Shown piece by piece: positions 7,224-17,719 of a stretch of DNA of 64,000 nucleotides; within the stretch, counting starts at the first letter, position 1, and every line of letters starts with the position of its first letter. The stretch spans positions 231,920 to 295,919 of the forward strand of contig NZ_JQBF01000003.1 in assembly GCF_001437285.1 (NCBI RefSeq), given 5' to 3'. Made by a program: the position numbers and the translations under genes. The notes beneath the pieces are model-generated. The model worked only from the letters and a program-made list of their open reading frames with translations, searched no databases and was not told where the DNA came from. Source of the stretch: Pediococcus pentosaceus (lineage in GTDB: Bacteria > Bacillota > Bacilli > Lactobacillales > Lactobacillaceae).

Positions 7224-8516
7224 ATGAATAAAAAAGTATATCAAGCGTTCAATGAATGCTTATTTTCAACCGTTCTTTCCAACGGTTTAAAAGTTAATAT
7301 TTTACCCAAAACTGGATTTAAAAAAACATACGCCGTTTTAACTACTGATTTTGGATCAATGGATCGAGCATTCACTTTAGATGGTGAAAAAATTCAGATT
7401 CCCGCCGGCACGGCACATTTTTTAGAACATAAACTTTTTGAAAAGGCGGAATACGATGCATTTGAATTGTTCACTAATAACGGAGCAGATTCCAATGCAT
7501 TTACAAGCTATACCAAGACTAGTTATCTATTTTCTTCAACGACTGGATTACAAGAGAATTTAGATATTTTATTAGATTTTGTTCAACAGCCATATTTTTC
7601 GGAGAAATCAGTTGCTAAAGAACAAGGAATTATTGGACAAGAAATTCAGATGTATAATGACGATTTTGATTGGCAATTATACATGGGGATTTTAAAGAAT
7701 CTCTTCCCCAATCAATCCATTAGTGACGACATTGCCGGAACCGTGGAATCAATTGCTAAAATTACTCCGGAGTTGTTGTACAAAGTACATAAAGTATTTT
7801 ACCGTCCCGAAAATATGAATTTATTTGTTACTGGGAACCTAGATCCGGATCAGATCCTTCAATGGATTAAGGATAATCAGCAACGAAAAGAGTTTGCAAA
7901 AGTTAACTTTGAAATTCCTACTCCAGAATCCGATGATGATGAGATTATCGAAAATCGTGCATTATTGACTAAGGTTGAACGTCCTAAAGTTATGTTAGGA
8001 GTTAAAAATGCTAAAGCATTGCCTCAACCTGGTATTGAACGTCTAAGATTCATTATTACGCTTGATTTGGCGTTATATTTAATCTTAAGTTCATCTTCTA
8101 GATTATATTTAGAATTGTATGATGAAGGGCTTTTGGACGACACTTTTGGATACGATTTAAATAGTGAAAGAGAAGCCTTGTTCCTAACTTTGGGCGGTGA
8201 CACCAACCATCCTACTGAATTGATACAAGCCTTAAAAGATATTTTGACAACTGGTTTAATGAAGTCGGATGCGCTCCTCAAAGATTTCGAGCTAGCTAAA
8301 AAAGAAATGTATGGAAGAAGTATTACTAGGATGAATTCTTTGGAAGCTATTGCTAATTCATTTGAAGGTGAAAACTATGGAAATACGACAATTTTTGATG
8401 AAGCAATGCTTTATCAAGATATCTCTTTAGACGAAGTAATTAATACTTTCGATACCTTTATGAAAAATGTTGTTATTAGTACGTTTAAAATGGATAGTGA
8501 GCAGGCGAAGAAATGA
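7224..8516 (+). CDS. ymfH: M16 family zinc peptidase YmfH
   Basis: This is the catalytic partner of YmfF. The inverted zinc-binding motif HFLEH (GTAHFLEHKLFE, about residues 68-79) is present, with a downstream acidic region (EQGIIGQEIQMY) supplying the third ligand. The 430-residue length matches the family. It begins five bases after ymfF and its stop overlaps the next gene by ATGA, so translation is coupled. Substrate is not known; a role near the envelope is suggested only by the linkage to rodZ and pgsA. Confidence 0.92.
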   Translation: MNKKVYQAFNECLFSTVLSNGLKVNILPKTGFKKTYAVLTTDFGSMDRAFTLDGEKIQIPAGTAHFLEHKLFEKAEYDAFELFTNNGADSNAFTSYTKTSYLFSSTTGLQENLDILLDFVQQPYFSEKSVAKEQGIIGQEIQMYNDDFDWQLYMGILKNLFPNQSISDDIAGTVESIAKITPELLYKVHKVFYRPENMNLFVTGNLDPDQILQWIKDNQQRKEFAKVNFEIPTPESDDDEIIENRALLTKVERPKVMLGVKNAKALPQPGIERLRFIITLDLALYLILSSSSRLYLELYDEGLLDDTFGYDLNSEREALFLTLGGDTNHPTELIQALKDILTTGLMKSDALLKDFELAKKEMYGRSITRMNSLEAIANSFEGENYGNTTIFDEAMLYQDISLDEVINTFDTFMKNVVISTFKMDSEQAKK

Positions 8517-9238
8517 AATTTGCATTAATTTGTGGAGCAAGTGGCAATATCGGAACAGCGATTAGTAAAGATTTGGCTCAAAAGGGATGGTCACTTTACT
8601 TACATTATTATCAAAATGAGGCAACAACTAATCAATTAGCCAATGAGTTACGGGCAGAATATCCTCAGCAAGATTTTTTAACCATTCAAGCGAATTTCAG
8701 AAGCGAAGACGCTGCTCAAAAAATTAGCAAAAATATTTTTGGGTTGAATGCCGTGGTTTTTGCTCAAGGAACGACAATCTATCAATTGTTTGATTGTTTT
8801 AGTGCCCAACAGTTGGAAAATTTGTGGCAAGAACAGTTAAAAACACCCATGTTAGTTATTCAAAAGGTAATTAAAAAAATAAGCAACGCTGAAAATGGAA
8901 GAATTGTTTTTATTGGTTCAATCTATGGAGCAGTAGGCAGTTCAATGGAGGTACCTTATAGTGCTATTAAGGGGGGGATTAGTAGTTTTGTAAATGCCTA
9001 CTCTAAAGAAGTTGCTTCACTAGGAGTTACTGTTAATGCTGTTGCACCAGGGGCAGTTGCCACTAAGATGAACGATGAATTTAATCAAACAGAAATTGAA
9101 GCAGTTAATGAAGAAATACCGGTGGGACGTTTCGGTGATCCATCAGAGATCAGTCATATAGTTCAATCAATTATGGATGAACGGGCCTCTTACCTAACTG
9201 GTCAAACGATTTATGTTGATGGTGGATGGAAAAAATAA
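8513..9238 (+). CDS. ymfI: Short-chain dehydrogenase/reductase (YmfI/FabG-like)
   Basis: A Rossmann-fold NAD(P)-dependent oxidoreductase. It has the cofactor motif GASGNIGTAI near the N-terminus (about residues 8-17), the catalytic Ser and YxxxK (Y SAIK in PYSAIKGG) and the PGAVATKM segment. It ends with the SDR-typical ITVDGG-like TIYVDGGWKK. The 241 residues fit. It overlaps ymfH by four bases. Although FabG-like, it is not in a fatty acid cluster; the conserved linkage to ymfF/ymfH in Firmicutes is the best guide, and the substrate is unknown. Confidence 0.88.
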   Translation: MKFALICGASGNIGTAISKDLAQKGWSLYLHYYQNEATTNQLANELRAEYPQQDFLTIQANFRSEDAAQKISKNIFGLNAVVFAQGTTIYQLFDCFSAQQLENLWQEQLKTPMLVIQKVIKKISNAENGRIVFIGSIYGAVGSSMEVPYSAIKGGISSFVNAYSKEVASLGVTVNAVAPGAVATKMNDEFNQTEIEAVNEEIPVGRFGDPSEISHIVQSIMDERASYLTGQTIYVDGGWKK

Positions 9239-9283
9239 TGATATACTTATCTTTGATTTAGAAATAAGTTGGGCGGTATACTT

Positions 9284-10153
9284 ATGAGCACTAGAAAATA
9301 CAAGGAAATTGGTGAGCGTCTGCAAGATGCTCGTATAAAAAAAGGGTGGACGATTGAAGAAGTTCAATTTAAACTGCAAATTTCAAAACGATATTTAATG
9401 GCGTTAGAAGCTGGTGAAAATGATGATTTACCAGGTGATTATTATACACAATCACTGATCAAGCAATACGCCAATCTACTTGAAATTGACCTTGGCAGTC
9501 GCAACCTAAAAAGTGAACCGAATAGTATCAAAGAATGGCGTCGTGCGCATGCTGAGATATCAAGTCGTAGTCAAAAAGAAGCACAACAACGAAAATCAGT
9601 TTTGCAAGGATTAATCCGGCAACATCCATGGTTGATGGGAATTGTATTGGTGGTTGTTATTTGGCTTTTAGTTTGGGGAGCTTTCAATGACATGGCTGGA
9701 CATACTAAATCTACGTTCAAGGTACCAAATCAGGTCAAGGTGGTTGATACAACTAAAGGGACATCTACCAAGAAACATGGTCAGTCGAAGGCAAGCTCTT
9801 CCAAGAAGGAAAGTGCTAGTTCAAAGAACTCGAAGGCTACACTTAAAAAAATTAACAATAGCTCCGATAATTTAGAGGTAACGTTGGCTGCAGGAAGCCA
9901 GCATGCTAACTTAAAGATGCAGATGGGTCAAAGATCTTGGAATGCATTGACGGTAACTCAGCCTAAAGCAGAAACTACTTGGCAAGGACTGCTAGAAGCA
10001 AACGCTAGCAAAACAATTGAATTGAAAAAAGGTTACACTTATGCGCTTAAAATTGGCGCCTCAACTGGGTTTACGGGAACGATTGCCGGAAAAGAAATAC
10101 CTAAATCAACTACCAATTCGGTGGTTCGAAATATAACAATTGAAGTAAAATAA
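9284..10153 (+). CDS. rodZ: RodZ-like cell shape protein (HTH plus membrane plus DUF4115 domain)
   Basis: RodZ is a bitopic membrane protein of the elongation or peripheral wall complex. The product has an N-terminal HTH_25 domain (about residues 4-75, GERLQDARIKKGWTIEEVQ), a transmembrane helix (about 118-137, LVVVIWLLVWGAF), a Ser/Lys-rich linker and a C-terminal DUF4115 beta domain. ATG at 9284 (289 residues) is preferred over the in-frame TTG at 9269. It is retained although mreB is not seen in the shape locus, as happens in cocci. Confidence 0.88.
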   Translation: MSTRKYKEIGERLQDARIKKGWTIEEVQFKLQISKRYLMALEAGENDDLPGDYYTQSLIKQYANLLEIDLGSRNLKSEPNSIKEWRRAHAEISSRSQKEAQQRKSVLQGLIRQHPWLMGIVLVVVIWLLVWGAFNDMAGHTKSTFKVPNQVKVVDTTKGTSTKKHGQSKASSSKKESASSKNSKATLKKINNSSDNLEVTLAAGSQHANLKMQMGQRSWNALTVTQPKAETTWQGLLEANASKTIELKKGYTYALKIGASTGFTGTIAGKEIPKSTTNSVVRNITIEVK

Positions 10154-10165
10154 GAGGGAGTATCA

Positions 10166-10747
10166 ATGAATTTACCTAATAAATTAACTATTTTTAGAAT
10201 AATTTTAATTCCAATTTTTATCATACTTACAGTCATGCCAGAAGTTGGTGGAAGTGTAGTTTGGTTGGGAACAAGTATTGCAGTTACCAAGATTTGGGGG
10301 GCACTTGTTTTTGCAATTGCATCTATTACCGATTTTTTAGATGGACAGATTGCTAGACGTCAACATTTAGTTACCAATTTTGGTAAATTTGCTGATCCAA
10401 TTGCAGATAAAATGTTAGTAATGACTGCTTTTATTGTCTTAGTAGAAATGAAGATGGTTCCAGCTTGGATTGCCGCTATCATCGTTTGTCGTGAGTTAGC
10501 TATTAGTGGATTGCGCTTAATCATTGTGGAAAATGATGGTGAGGTGCTAGCAGCTGAAATGCCTGGAAAAATCAAAACATTCTCGCAAATGTTCGCGATT
10601 ATTTTCTTGCTTTTGAATAACATTTTCTCAAGTTTCTTACATTTCGGTCTAGGTACAGTATTATTATATGTCTGCTTATTCTTTACTGTTTATTCAGGAA
10701 TCGATTATTTTTATAAGAATCGGGCCATTTTTTCTGATTCATTCTAG
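10166..10747 (+). CDS. pgsA: CDP-diacylglycerol-glycerol-3-phosphate 3-phosphatidyltransferase
   Basis: This membrane enzyme makes phosphatidylglycerol phosphate, the committed step to PG and cardiolipin. The CDP-alcohol phosphotransferase motif D-G-x2-A-R-x8-G-x3-D-x3-D is present (DFLDGQIARR...NFGKFADPIADK, about residues 53-76). The 193 residues contain several membrane segments. It starts 12 bases after rodZ behind GAGGGAG and ends the operon. Its product feeds the cardiolipin synthase encoded at 4470. Confidence 0.95.
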   Translation: MNLPNKLTIFRIILIPIFIILTVMPEVGGSVVWLGTSIAVTKIWGALVFAIASITDFLDGQIARRQHLVTNFGKFADPIADKMLVMTAFIVLVEMKMVPAWIAAIIVCRELAISGLRLIIVENDGEVLAAEMPGKIKTFSQMFAIIFLLLNNIFSSFLHFGLGTVLLYVCLFFTVYSGIDYFYKNRAIFSDSF

Positions 10748-10753
10748 TAATAT

Positions 10754-10798
10754 AAAGGACTATAGCGAAATTTATGATTTTGTTATGGACCTTTTTTT
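10754..10798 (+). terminator. Probable terminator after pgsA
   Basis: AAAGGACTATA (10754-10764) pairs, with one A-A mismatch and one wobble, with TATGGACCTTT (10784-10794), followed by a T run. The loop is about 19 bases. Confidence 0.6.
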
Positions 10799-10855
10799 AA
10801 TACAAAAAAATAAAAACGAGTAAAATTACATATATAAGCATTGAGGAGGAAAAAA

Positions 10856-12097
10856 ATGAACGCTGAAATTATTTCAGTTGGTACAGAAATTTTGTTAGGA
10901 GAAATCGTCGATACTAACGCCGTTTATCTGAGCCAGCTTTTTGCTAAATTAGGGATTGATGTTTTCAACAAAATAACTGTTGGAGATAACGAAAAAAACA
11001 TCATGGATGCCTTAGAAGTCGCTTCGAAGAGAAGTGATTTAGTGGTTACGATCGGCGGATTAGGTCCAACAGAGGACGATATCACTAAGCAATCCTTGGC
11101 TAAATTTGTCGGAAAAAACTTAAAACACGATCCCGAGGTGCTACAACAAATTACAGACTATTTTAAAAAACAAAATCGGCCATTAACTAAAAATAATGAA
11201 CGTCAGGCTTTATTACTGGATGGGGCTAAACCAATTCATAATCCTAATGGATTAGCCCTGGGTATTTTTTATCACACAGAGCAAACCGATTATATTGTTT
11301 TGCCTGGACCGCCTTCGGAATTCGAACCTATGGTGGATGAAAAGGTACTTCCGCTACTAAGCCAGCAATATGGTTTGGAGAAAACAATTCAATCTAAAAC
11401 TCTGCATTTTGTTGGAATCGGTGAGGCAGATTTAGCTGCTCGAGTAGATGAGATTGTTCGTAATCAAAGCAATCCTACTATCGCCCTTTACTTTAAACCA
11501 ACCGATGTGACAATTCGATTGACTGCCAAAGCTAATTCTAAGCTAGCTGCTGAGGAAATTTTAAATCATACTAAAAAGCAACTACTAGATCGAGTTGGAG
11601 AATTCTTTTATGCAGAAGGTGACAGAGTTTCTTTCACCGATTTTGTCGTTAATCAATTGATTAAACGCAATATTTCATTAACAGCGGCAGAAAGTTTGAC
11701 GGGGGGAGCTTTTGAAAGTACGGTTGTAGAAACTTCTGGAGCAGCAACCATTTTTCCGGGAGGATTTGTAACATATGCTGATGAGGTCAAAAGTAAGTTG
11801 ATAGGGGTTCAACCAGCGACGATTGAAGAAAACACGGTTGTAAGTCGGCAAGTAGCGGAAGAGATGGCTAGAGGGGCTCAAAAGACGTTAGATACGGATA
11901 TAGCGGTTAGTTTTACTGGAGTAGCTGGACCAGGGGCCTTAGAACATCACCAACCCGGAAACGTATGGATTGGTTTAGCTAAACGTGATGGGTCAATAGT
12001 CACTAAAGAATTTAATTTTGTTGGTAACCGTGAAAAGATTCGGCACCTAGCCGTGATGAACGGATTTAGAATGATATGGGAAAATGTTATTAAATAA
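10856..12097 (+). CDS. cinA: CinA family protein (competence/damage inducible; NMN deamidase domain)
   Basis: The protein has an N-terminal MoaB/MogA-like (COG1058) domain (EIISVGTEILLGEIVDTN at the start; GGLGPTEDD about residue 70) and a C-terminal CinA domain (AESLTGGAFESTVVETSGAA, SFTGVAGPG) of the nicotinamide-nucleotide amidase type. At 413 residues it is the usual two-domain form. ATG at 10856 follows GAGGAGG at the right distance. In streptococci cinA is co-transcribed with recA and helps bring RecA to the membrane; here recA is next but has its own promoter and SOS box. Confidence 0.93.
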   Translation: MNAEIISVGTEILLGEIVDTNAVYLSQLFAKLGIDVFNKITVGDNEKNIMDALEVASKRSDLVVTIGGLGPTEDDITKQSLAKFVGKNLKHDPEVLQQITDYFKKQNRPLTKNNERQALLLDGAKPIHNPNGLALGIFYHTEQTDYIVLPGPPSEFEPMVDEKVLPLLSQQYGLEKTIQSKTLHFVGIGEADLAARVDEIVRNQSNPTIALYFKPTDVTIRLTAKANSKLAAEEILNHTKKQLLDRVGEFFYAEGDRVSFTDFVVNQLIKRNISLTAAESLTGGAFESTVVETSGAATIFPGGFVTYADEVKSKLIGVQPATIEENTVVSRQVAEEMARGAQKTLDTDIAVSFTGVAGPGALEHHQPGNVWIGLAKRDGSIVTKEFNFVGNREKIRHLAVMNGFRMIWENVIK

Positions 12098-12103
12098 AAC
12101 ATT

Positions 12104-12117
12104 CGAACTTTTGTTCG
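12104..12117 (+). promoter_or_regulatory. LexA (SOS) box upstream of recA, overlapping the cinA terminator stem
   Basis: CGAACTTTTGTTCG is a perfect palindrome fitting the Gram-positive LexA/DinR core GAAC-N4-GTTC. It lies eight bases upstream of the recA -35. It is followed by CTTTTTTG, so the same palindrome can act as a short terminator hairpin for cinA. Confidence 0.8.
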
Positions 12118-12125
12118 CTTTTTTG

Positions 12126-12154
12126 TTGATTTTTATAAAATAACTATGTATCAT
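12126..12154 (+). promoter_or_regulatory. recA promoter
   Basis: TTGATT (12126-12131) and TATCAT (12149-12154) are spaced by 17 bases, downstream of the LexA box and 33 bases before the recA start codon. Confidence 0.55.
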
Positions 12155-12186
12155 ACTAGTATAGAGAAACCCTAGGAGGTTATTAA

Positions 12187-13245
12187 TTGGCAGACGAAAG
12201 ACAAGAAGCTTTAAATAAAGCACTTAAAAAAATTGAAAAAAACTTTGGTAAAGGATCTATTATGCGAATGGGGGATGCGGTTGATACGCAAATTTCAACG
12301 ATTCCCAGTGGTTCTTTAGCATTAGACGATGCACTAGGAGTTGGCGGTTTTCCTAAGGGAAGAATCGTCGAAATTTATGGGCCTGAAAGTTCTGGTAAGA
12401 CAACTGTAGCTTTACATGCAGTTGCTGAAGTGCAAAAACGTGGGGGAACTGCTGCATATATTGATGCTGAAAACGCGATGGATCCTGCATATGCAACTAA
12501 TTTGGGCGTTGATATCGATTCACTCTTACTTTCACAACCAGACACTGGTGAAGAAGGATTAGCTATTGCCGATGCTTTGGTATCAAGTGGTGCTATTGAC
12601 TTGGTCGTTATTGATTCCGTTGCAGCCTTAGTTCCACGTGCTGAAATTGATGGAGAGATGGGGGATGCTCATGTTGGCCTCCAAGCTCGGATGATGTCAC
12701 AAGCACTTCGTAAATTATCTGGTTCGATTAACAAAACTAAGACGATTGCGTTATTCATTAACCAAATACGTGAAAAAGTCGGAATTATGTTTGGTAATCC
12801 AGAAACAACCCCTGGTGGACGGGCTTTAAAATTCTATGCAACAATCCGTTTAGAAGTACGCCGTGCAGAACAAATTAAAGATGGTGCCGACGTTATTGGT
12901 AACCGTGTTCGTATTAAAGTGGTAAAAAATAAGGTTGCTCCTCCATTCAAAAAGGCTGAAGTCGATATTATGTATGGTCATGGAATTTCGCAAACTGGTG
13001 AGATGATTGATATGGCTGTTGAAAAAGATTTGGTTGGTAAGAGTGGTTCATGGTATTCATACGGAGACGAACGCATTGGACAGGGTCGTGAGAATGCTAA
13101 GAAGTACATTGATGAACATCCAGACGTTCGTGCAGAAATTCTTGGTAAAGTTCGTGAAGCGTATGGTATGGTAGCTGATCCTACGAGTGAAGTTAAAAAA
13201 GAAAGTTCCAAAAAATCTTCAACTGATGATTCAGATTTAGCTTAA
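12187..13245 (+). CDS. recA: Recombinase RecA
   Basis: RecA forms filaments on single-stranded DNA for homologous recombination and stimulates LexA self-cleavage. Walker A GPESSGKT is at residues 65-72; the [10 protein letters not shown] context, the [19 protein letters not shown] loop and the [15 protein letters not shown] stretch are diagnostic. The start is TTG at 12187 behind AGGAGG (12174-12179). The 352-residue length is normal, with an acidic, Ser/Lys-rich tail. It carries its own promoter and SOS box and ends at a strong terminator. Confidence 0.98.
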   Translation: MADERQEALNKALKKIEKNFGKGSIMRMGDAVDTQISTIPSGSLALDDALGVGGFPKGRIVEIYGPESSGKTTVALHAVAEVQKRGGTAAYIDAENAMDPAYATNLGVDIDSLLLSQPDTGEEGLAIADALVSSGAIDLVVIDSVAALVPRAEIDGEMGDAHVGLQARMMSQALRKLSGSINKTKTIALFINQIREKVGIMFGNPETTPGGRALKFYATIRLEVRRAEQIKDGADVIGNRVRIKVVKNKVAPPFKKAEVDIMYGHGISQTGEMIDMAVEKDLVGKSGSWYSYGDERIGQGRENAKKYIDEHPDVRAEILGKVREAYGMVADPTSEVKKESSKKSSTDDSDLA

Positions 13246-13253
13246 ATACTACT

Positions 13254-13287
13254 AAAAGATTCAAGAAACTTTTCTTGAATCTTTTTT
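13254..13287 (+). terminator. recA terminator
   Basis: AAGATTCAAGAAA (13256-13268) pairs with TTTCTTGAATCTT (13271-13283), followed by a T run. Confidence 0.9.
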
Positions 13288-13312
13288 GATAGGTTTCAAA
13301 CTAAATGATTCA

Positions 13313-13341
13313 TTGACACTCTTATACCTAAATATTAAAAT
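13313..13341 (+). promoter_or_regulatory. rny promoter (near-consensus)
   Basis: TTGACA (13313-13318) and TAAAAT (13336-13341) are exactly 17 bases apart, giving a 5' leader of roughly 65 bases before rny. Confidence 0.75.
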
Positions 13342-13367
13342 GATAATAAGTGTGAAAATCAAATAAC

Positions 13368-13401
13368 ATCATTCAAGAGATATAACTATGGTCTTGATGA
13401 T
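13368..13401 (+). promoter_or_regulatory. Hairpin in the rny 5' leader next to the ribosome site
   Basis: ATCATTCAAGA (13368-13378) pairs with TCTTGATGAT (13392-13401) with one bulged base and a 13-base loop. The hairpin ends two bases before GGAGG (13404-13408) of rny. It lacks a T run, so it is not a terminator. Confidence 0.5.
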
Positions 13402-13413
13402 TTGGAGGCAAAG

Positions 13414-14973
13414 ATGATAATTTTATATATTATCCTCGCAATCATCGCTATAGTTGTTGGCTATTGTGCAGGATTCTTTATGCACAAACGGCTCATTGAA
13501 AAGCAAACTGCAAATGCCAGTAATTCGGCAGATGTAATTGTTGAAAATGCAAGAAAGCAAGCAGAAACGGAACGTCGTGAAAAGCTTCTAGAAGCCAAGG
13601 ACGAGAGTCATCGCTATCGGGCGAAGGTGGAAAAAGAATTAAAAGAGCGACGGGCTGAGCTTCAAAAGCAAGAAGATCGTTTACTTCAGAGAGAAGATTC
13701 TCTTGATCGTAAGGATAATTCCTTCGAAAAGAGAGAGAATAGCCTAGAACGAAAAGAACAGAAACTTGCTCTAGACCAAAAGCATATCGATGAGCAACAA
13801 CAAAAAGCATCATCACTCGTTGAAGAACGACAACAAGAACTTGAGCGAGTTTCTAATCTAACTCAAGAAGATGCAAAGAACTTAATTATTTCCGAAACAG
13901 AAGCTAAGTTGGAAAAGGAAAGAGCGTTAATAATCAAGGAAGGTCTTGAAGACGCTGAAGCAGAAGCAGATCAGACTGCCAGAAAACTTATCGCTGAAGC
14001 TATTCAACGCAGTGCGGCTGATATGGCATCTGAAACCACAATTACGGTGGTTTCGTTGCCTAATGACGATATGAAGGGTAGAATTATCGGACGTGAAGGC
14101 CGTAATATTCGAAACTTCCAAAATGTCACGGGAGTAGACTTGATCATTGATGACACTCCTGAAGCCGTGGTATTGAGTAGCTTTGACCCAATTCGTCGCG
14201 AAATTGCTCGAATTGCCTTAGACAAACTGATTCAAGATGGTCGGATTCATCCTGCTCGAATTGAGGAAATGGTTGAAAAAGCTAAAAAAGAAATGGATGA
14301 CAATATTCGTAAGACTGGTGAACAAGCGGTCTTTGATTTGGGAATTCATTCTATGAACCCGGAACTAATTAAGTTAATTGGACAATTAAAATATCGGACG
14401 AGTTATGGTCAAAATGTTTTAAACCATTCAATTGAAGTTGCTAATTTAGCAGGTGTTTTAGCTGCTGAATTAGGTGAAGATGTTACTGTAGCAAAACGCG
14501 CAGGATTATTACACGATATTGGTAAAGCAGTACAACATGAAACTGATACTTCGCACGCTCAACTTGGAGTTGAGTTGGCTAAGAAGTATAAAGAAAGTGC
14601 AACGGTAATTAATGCAATTGCCGCTCATCACGATGGTGTTGAAGCACAGCATGTTATCTCCGTATTGGTTGCTGCAGCTAACTCGATTTCAGCAGCACGA
14701 CCAGGAGCACGGAGTGATACACTACAAAGTTATATTCATCGTTTAGAAAAACTAGAACAGATTTCTAATAATTTTGATGGAGTAAAGAAAAGTTACGCAA
14801 TTCAAGCTGGACGTGAAGTTCGCGTTATCGTTAAACCTAATAAGATTAACGATTTGAAGGCAGTTATGTTGACTCACAATATTCGTAAGGCGATTGAAAA
14901 AGAGCTCGAATATGCTGGAAAAGTTAAAGTAACGGTTGTACGTGAAGTTCGAGCAGTTGATTATGCTAAGTAA
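13414..14973 (+). CDS. rny: Ribonuclease Y
   Basis: RNase Y is a membrane-anchored endoribonuclease that starts mRNA decay. The product has an N-terminal membrane helix (residues 1-22), a long highly charged coiled coil (about 25-200), a KH domain ([11 protein letters not shown], about 225-240) and an HD metal-phosphohydrolase domain with the HD pair in [10 protein letters not shown]. Starting at ATG 13414, behind GGAGG at 13404-13408, gives 519 residues, the standard size. It has its own strong promoter and a 5' leader hairpin, compatible with control of its own mRNA. Confidence 0.97.
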   Translation: MIILYIILAIIAIVVGYCAGFFMHKRLIEKQTANASNSADVIVENARKQAETERREKLLEAKDESHRYRAKVEKELKERRAELQKQEDRLLQREDSLDRKDNSFEKRENSLERKEQKLALDQKHIDEQQQKASSLVEERQQELERVSNLTQEDAKNLIISETEAKLEKERALIIKEGLEDAEAEADQTARKLIAEAIQRSAADMASETTITVVSLPNDDMKGRIIGREGRNIRNFQNVTGVDLIIDDTPEAVVLSSFDPIRREIARIALDKLIQDGRIHPARIEEMVEKAKKEMDDNIRKTGEQAVFDLGIHSMNPELIKLIGQLKYRTSYGQNVLNHSIEVANLAGVLAAELGEDVTVAKRAGLLHDIGKAVQHETDTSHAQLGVELAKKYKESATVINAIAAHHDGVEAQHVISVLVAAANSISAARPGARSDTLQSYIHRLEKLEQISNNFDGVKKSYAIQAGREVRVIVKPNKINDLKAVMLTHNIRKAIEKELEYAGKVKVTVVREVRAVDYAK

Positions 14974-14974
14974 A

Positions 14975-15007
14975 GGAGAGTTGGACTAGCGGTCCGCTCT
15001 TTTTTTG
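14975..15007 (+). terminator. rny terminator
   Basis: AGAG/GGAC (14977-14986) pairs with GTCC/CTCT (14992-15000), followed by seven T's. Confidence 0.8.
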
Positions 15008-15086
15008 TTATATGTTAGAATATCCATTGTTAATGTATTTTTTACGTATTTAAAAATATGAGAGAAAAAGCTGGAAGGAAAAAAGA

Positions 15087-17708
15087 ATGCCACAAAAAAC
15101 AAGTGATACGCCAATGATGCGTCAGTATATGGAAATTAAAAATCAATACCCCGATGCTTTCCTATTCTATCGAATTGGTGATTTTTATGAATTATTTTAT
15201 GATGATGCGGTCAAAGGCTCCCAGCTATTGGAATTAACGCTAACAGCGCGTTCTAAAAACGCAGATGATCCGATTCCAATGTGTGGAGTTCCTCATCATG
15301 CAGCACAAAATTATATTGATATCCTTGTCGACCAAGGATACAAAGTGGCAATTTGTGAACAGATGGAAGATCCACGGACTGCTAAAGGAATGGTTAAACG
15401 TGAAGTTATCCAATTGGTTACTCCAGGTACAACAACTGATAAGAGTGCTGAGGATGCCAAAGAAAATAACTATTTGACCGCTGTTAATTTTGATTCTAAA
15501 ACTAAAAAATATGGCTTTGCGTATACAGATCTTTCAACTGGTGAATTAAAAGTTGCGATTTTAGATGATTTTGATAGCGTGATTAATGAAGCAGTAGGAT
15601 TACAGACCAAAGAAATAGTAACTGACGAAAGCCTTGCAGAAAGTTTTGAAGAACGTTTTAAAGAGTTAAATATTTTAGTATCTAAGCAAAGTGAAGTGGA
15701 AATCTCCGCCGAATTAAGCTATTTAATTCAAGATCTAACAAGTTCAACGGAAATAGAAGTTGTTAAGCAACTACTTACGTATGTGCAAACTACGCAGAAA
15801 CGTAATTTAGCTCATATTCAAAAAGCAGTGGCATACGAACCATCTTTCTTTTTGAGAATGGACCATGCTTCCAAGTATAATTTGGAACTAACTCGTTTAA
15901 TTCGTACAGGAAAAAAACAAGGAACATTACTATGGTTGTTGGACGAGACTAAAACGGCGATGGGGGGACGTTTACTGAAACAATGGTTAGATCGTCCCTT
16001 AATCCGCAAAAAAGAAATTATTAGTCGCCAAGATCGAGTTCAGGTTTTAGTAGATCATTTTTTTGAGCGTAGTAATTTACAAGAAGAGTTAACAAAAGTT
16101 TATGATTTGGAACGGCTAGCTGGTCGCGTTGCATTCGGTAGCGTGAATGGACGAGATTTAATCCAACTCAAAACATCATTACTTCAAATTCCTAAGGTAC
16201 GTCATATTTTAGAGGAACTTAGTGAGCCGGTCTTTGATGATGCTTTAGAACATTTGGATCCGGTTAGTGATATTGCCGAGCTAATCCAAAATGCTATTGA
16301 TGAAGATGCACCAATTTCTGTTACAGATGGAGATATTATTAAAGATGGTTACCATGCTAAGTTAGATGAGTACCGAGATGCAATGCGTAATGGTAAAAAA
16401 TGGATTGCGGATTTACAGGCACAAGAAAGAGCGACAACGGGAATTAAGACATTGAAGATTGGTTATAACAAAGTTTTTGGTTACTATATCGAGGTAACCA
16501 GAGCCAATTTAGCTAATATTCCTGAAGGACGTTATGAAAGAAAACAGACTTTAACAAATGCAGAGCGATTCATTACGCCAGAATTAAAGGAAAAAGAACG
16601 GATTATTCTGGAAGCTGAACAAAAATCTACGGATTTGGAATACCAATTATTTAAAGAAATTCGGGAATTAATCAAAAAGCAAATTGAAAGATTACAAGAT
16701 TTAGCTAAACAAGTGGCCGAATTAGATGTCCTACAGAGCTTTGCGGTGGTTAGTGAAAAATATCAGTTTGTTAAACCAACTATGACCAAAAATCATGCAA
16801 TCGAAATTAAAGATGGCCGGCATCCCGTTGTCGAAAAAGTGATGGGACATCAGAGTTACGTTCCAAATGATATTGATATGGATGATAATACAGACATTCT
16901 CTTAATTACGGGACCCAATATGTCGGGTAAAAGTACCTATATGCGGCAACTTGCCTTAACTGTAATTATGGCTCAGATGGGATGTTTTGTAGCTGCTAGC
17001 GAAGCAACTTTGCCAATTTTTGATCAAATATTTACTCGAATTGGTGCTGCAGATGACCTAATTTCCGGACAGAGTACTTTTATGGTTGAAATGCAAGAAG
17101 CAAACCGAGCTTTGAAGGATGGAACCAGTAATAGTTTAGTTCTTTTTGATGAAATTGGTCGTGGTACAGCCACTTATGATGGAATGGCTTTAGCTCAATC
17201 TATCATTGAATTTATTCATCAAAATGTCCATGCTAAAACGCTTTTTTCGACTCACTATCACGAGTTAACTGAGCTCGATCAATCACTAGAACATCTCAAG
17301 AATGTCCATGTTGGAGCAGTGGAACAAAATGGTAATCTTGTCTTTCTTCATAAAATGGAAGACGGCCCTGCTGATAAATCATACGGAATCCATGTTGCTA
17401 AGCTAGCAGGGATGCCTGATAAACTTTTAAAACGTGCATCCGTCATTTTAGAAAAACTTGAGGCTAAAGATCAAGCTCATTCTGATGGGGTTGAGACACC
17501 AGTCTCCAAAGCAACTCCGGTTGAATCAGAGCAAACGCCAACCATGATTGAAGAACAAATGGCTTTGTTTGAAACACCTACTAAGCCGGTTAAATCAAGT
17601 CCTAAAGAAGAAGTTGCTAACCAACTGGAACAGTTAAATTTAATGGATATGACTCCCATGGAAGTTATGAATCAGTTATATAAATGGCAAAAGAAACTTC
17701 GTAAGTGA
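15087..17708 (+). CDS. mutS: DNA mismatch repair protein MutS
   Basis: MutS recognises mismatches and small loops. The mismatch-binding FYE motif is present early ([12 protein letters not shown], about residues 31-42). The C-terminal ATPase has Walker [10 protein letters not shown] and Walker [17 protein letters not shown], then the helix-turn-helix dimer region and a tail. At 873 residues it is a standard MutS1. Start ATG follows GGAAGGAAA. mutL begins 12 bases after its stop, so the pair form an operon. Pairing with MutS2 (33207) is not redundancy: that protein lacks the mismatch domain. Confidence 0.98.
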   Translation: MPQKTSDTPMMRQYMEIKNQYPDAFLFYRIGDFYELFYDDAVKGSQLLELTLTARSKNADDPIPMCGVPHHAAQNYIDILVDQGYKVAICEQMEDPRTAKGMVKREVIQLVTPGTTTDKSAEDAKENNYLTAVNFDSKTKKYGFAYTDLSTGELKVAILDDFDSVINEAVGLQTKEIVTDESLAESFEERFKELNILVSKQSEVEISAELSYLIQDLTSSTEIEVVKQLLTYVQTTQKRNLAHIQKAVAYEPSFFLRMDHASKYNLELTRLIRTGKKQGTLLWLLDETKTAMGGRLLKQWLDRPLIRKKEIISRQDRVQVLVDHFFERSNLQEELTKVYDLERLAGRVAFGSVNGRDLIQLKTSLLQIPKVRHILEELSEPVFDDALEHLDPVSDIAELIQNAIDEDAPISVTDGDIIKDGYHAKLDEYRDAMRNGKKWIADLQAQERATTGIKTLKIGYNKVFGYYIEVTRANLANIPEGRYERKQTLTNAERFITPELKEKERIILEAEQKSTDLEYQLFKEIRELIKKQIERLQDLAKQVAELDVLQSFAVVSEKYQFVKPTMTKNHAIEIKDGRHPVVEKVMGHQSYVPNDIDMDDNTDILLITGPNMSGKSTYMRQLALTVIMAQMGCFVAASEATLPIFDQIFTRIGAADDLISGQSTFMVEMQEANRALKDGTSNSLVLFDEIGRGTATYDGMALAQSIIEFIHQNVHAKTLFSTHYHELTELDQSLEHLKNVHVGAVEQNGNLVFLHKMEDGPADKSYGIHVAKLAGMPDKLLKRASVILEKLEAKDQAHSDGVETPVSKATPVESEQTPTMIEEQMALFETPTKPVKSSPKEEVANQLEQLNLMDMTPMEVMNQLYKWQKKLRK

Positions 17709-17719
17709 GGCGATTATTT

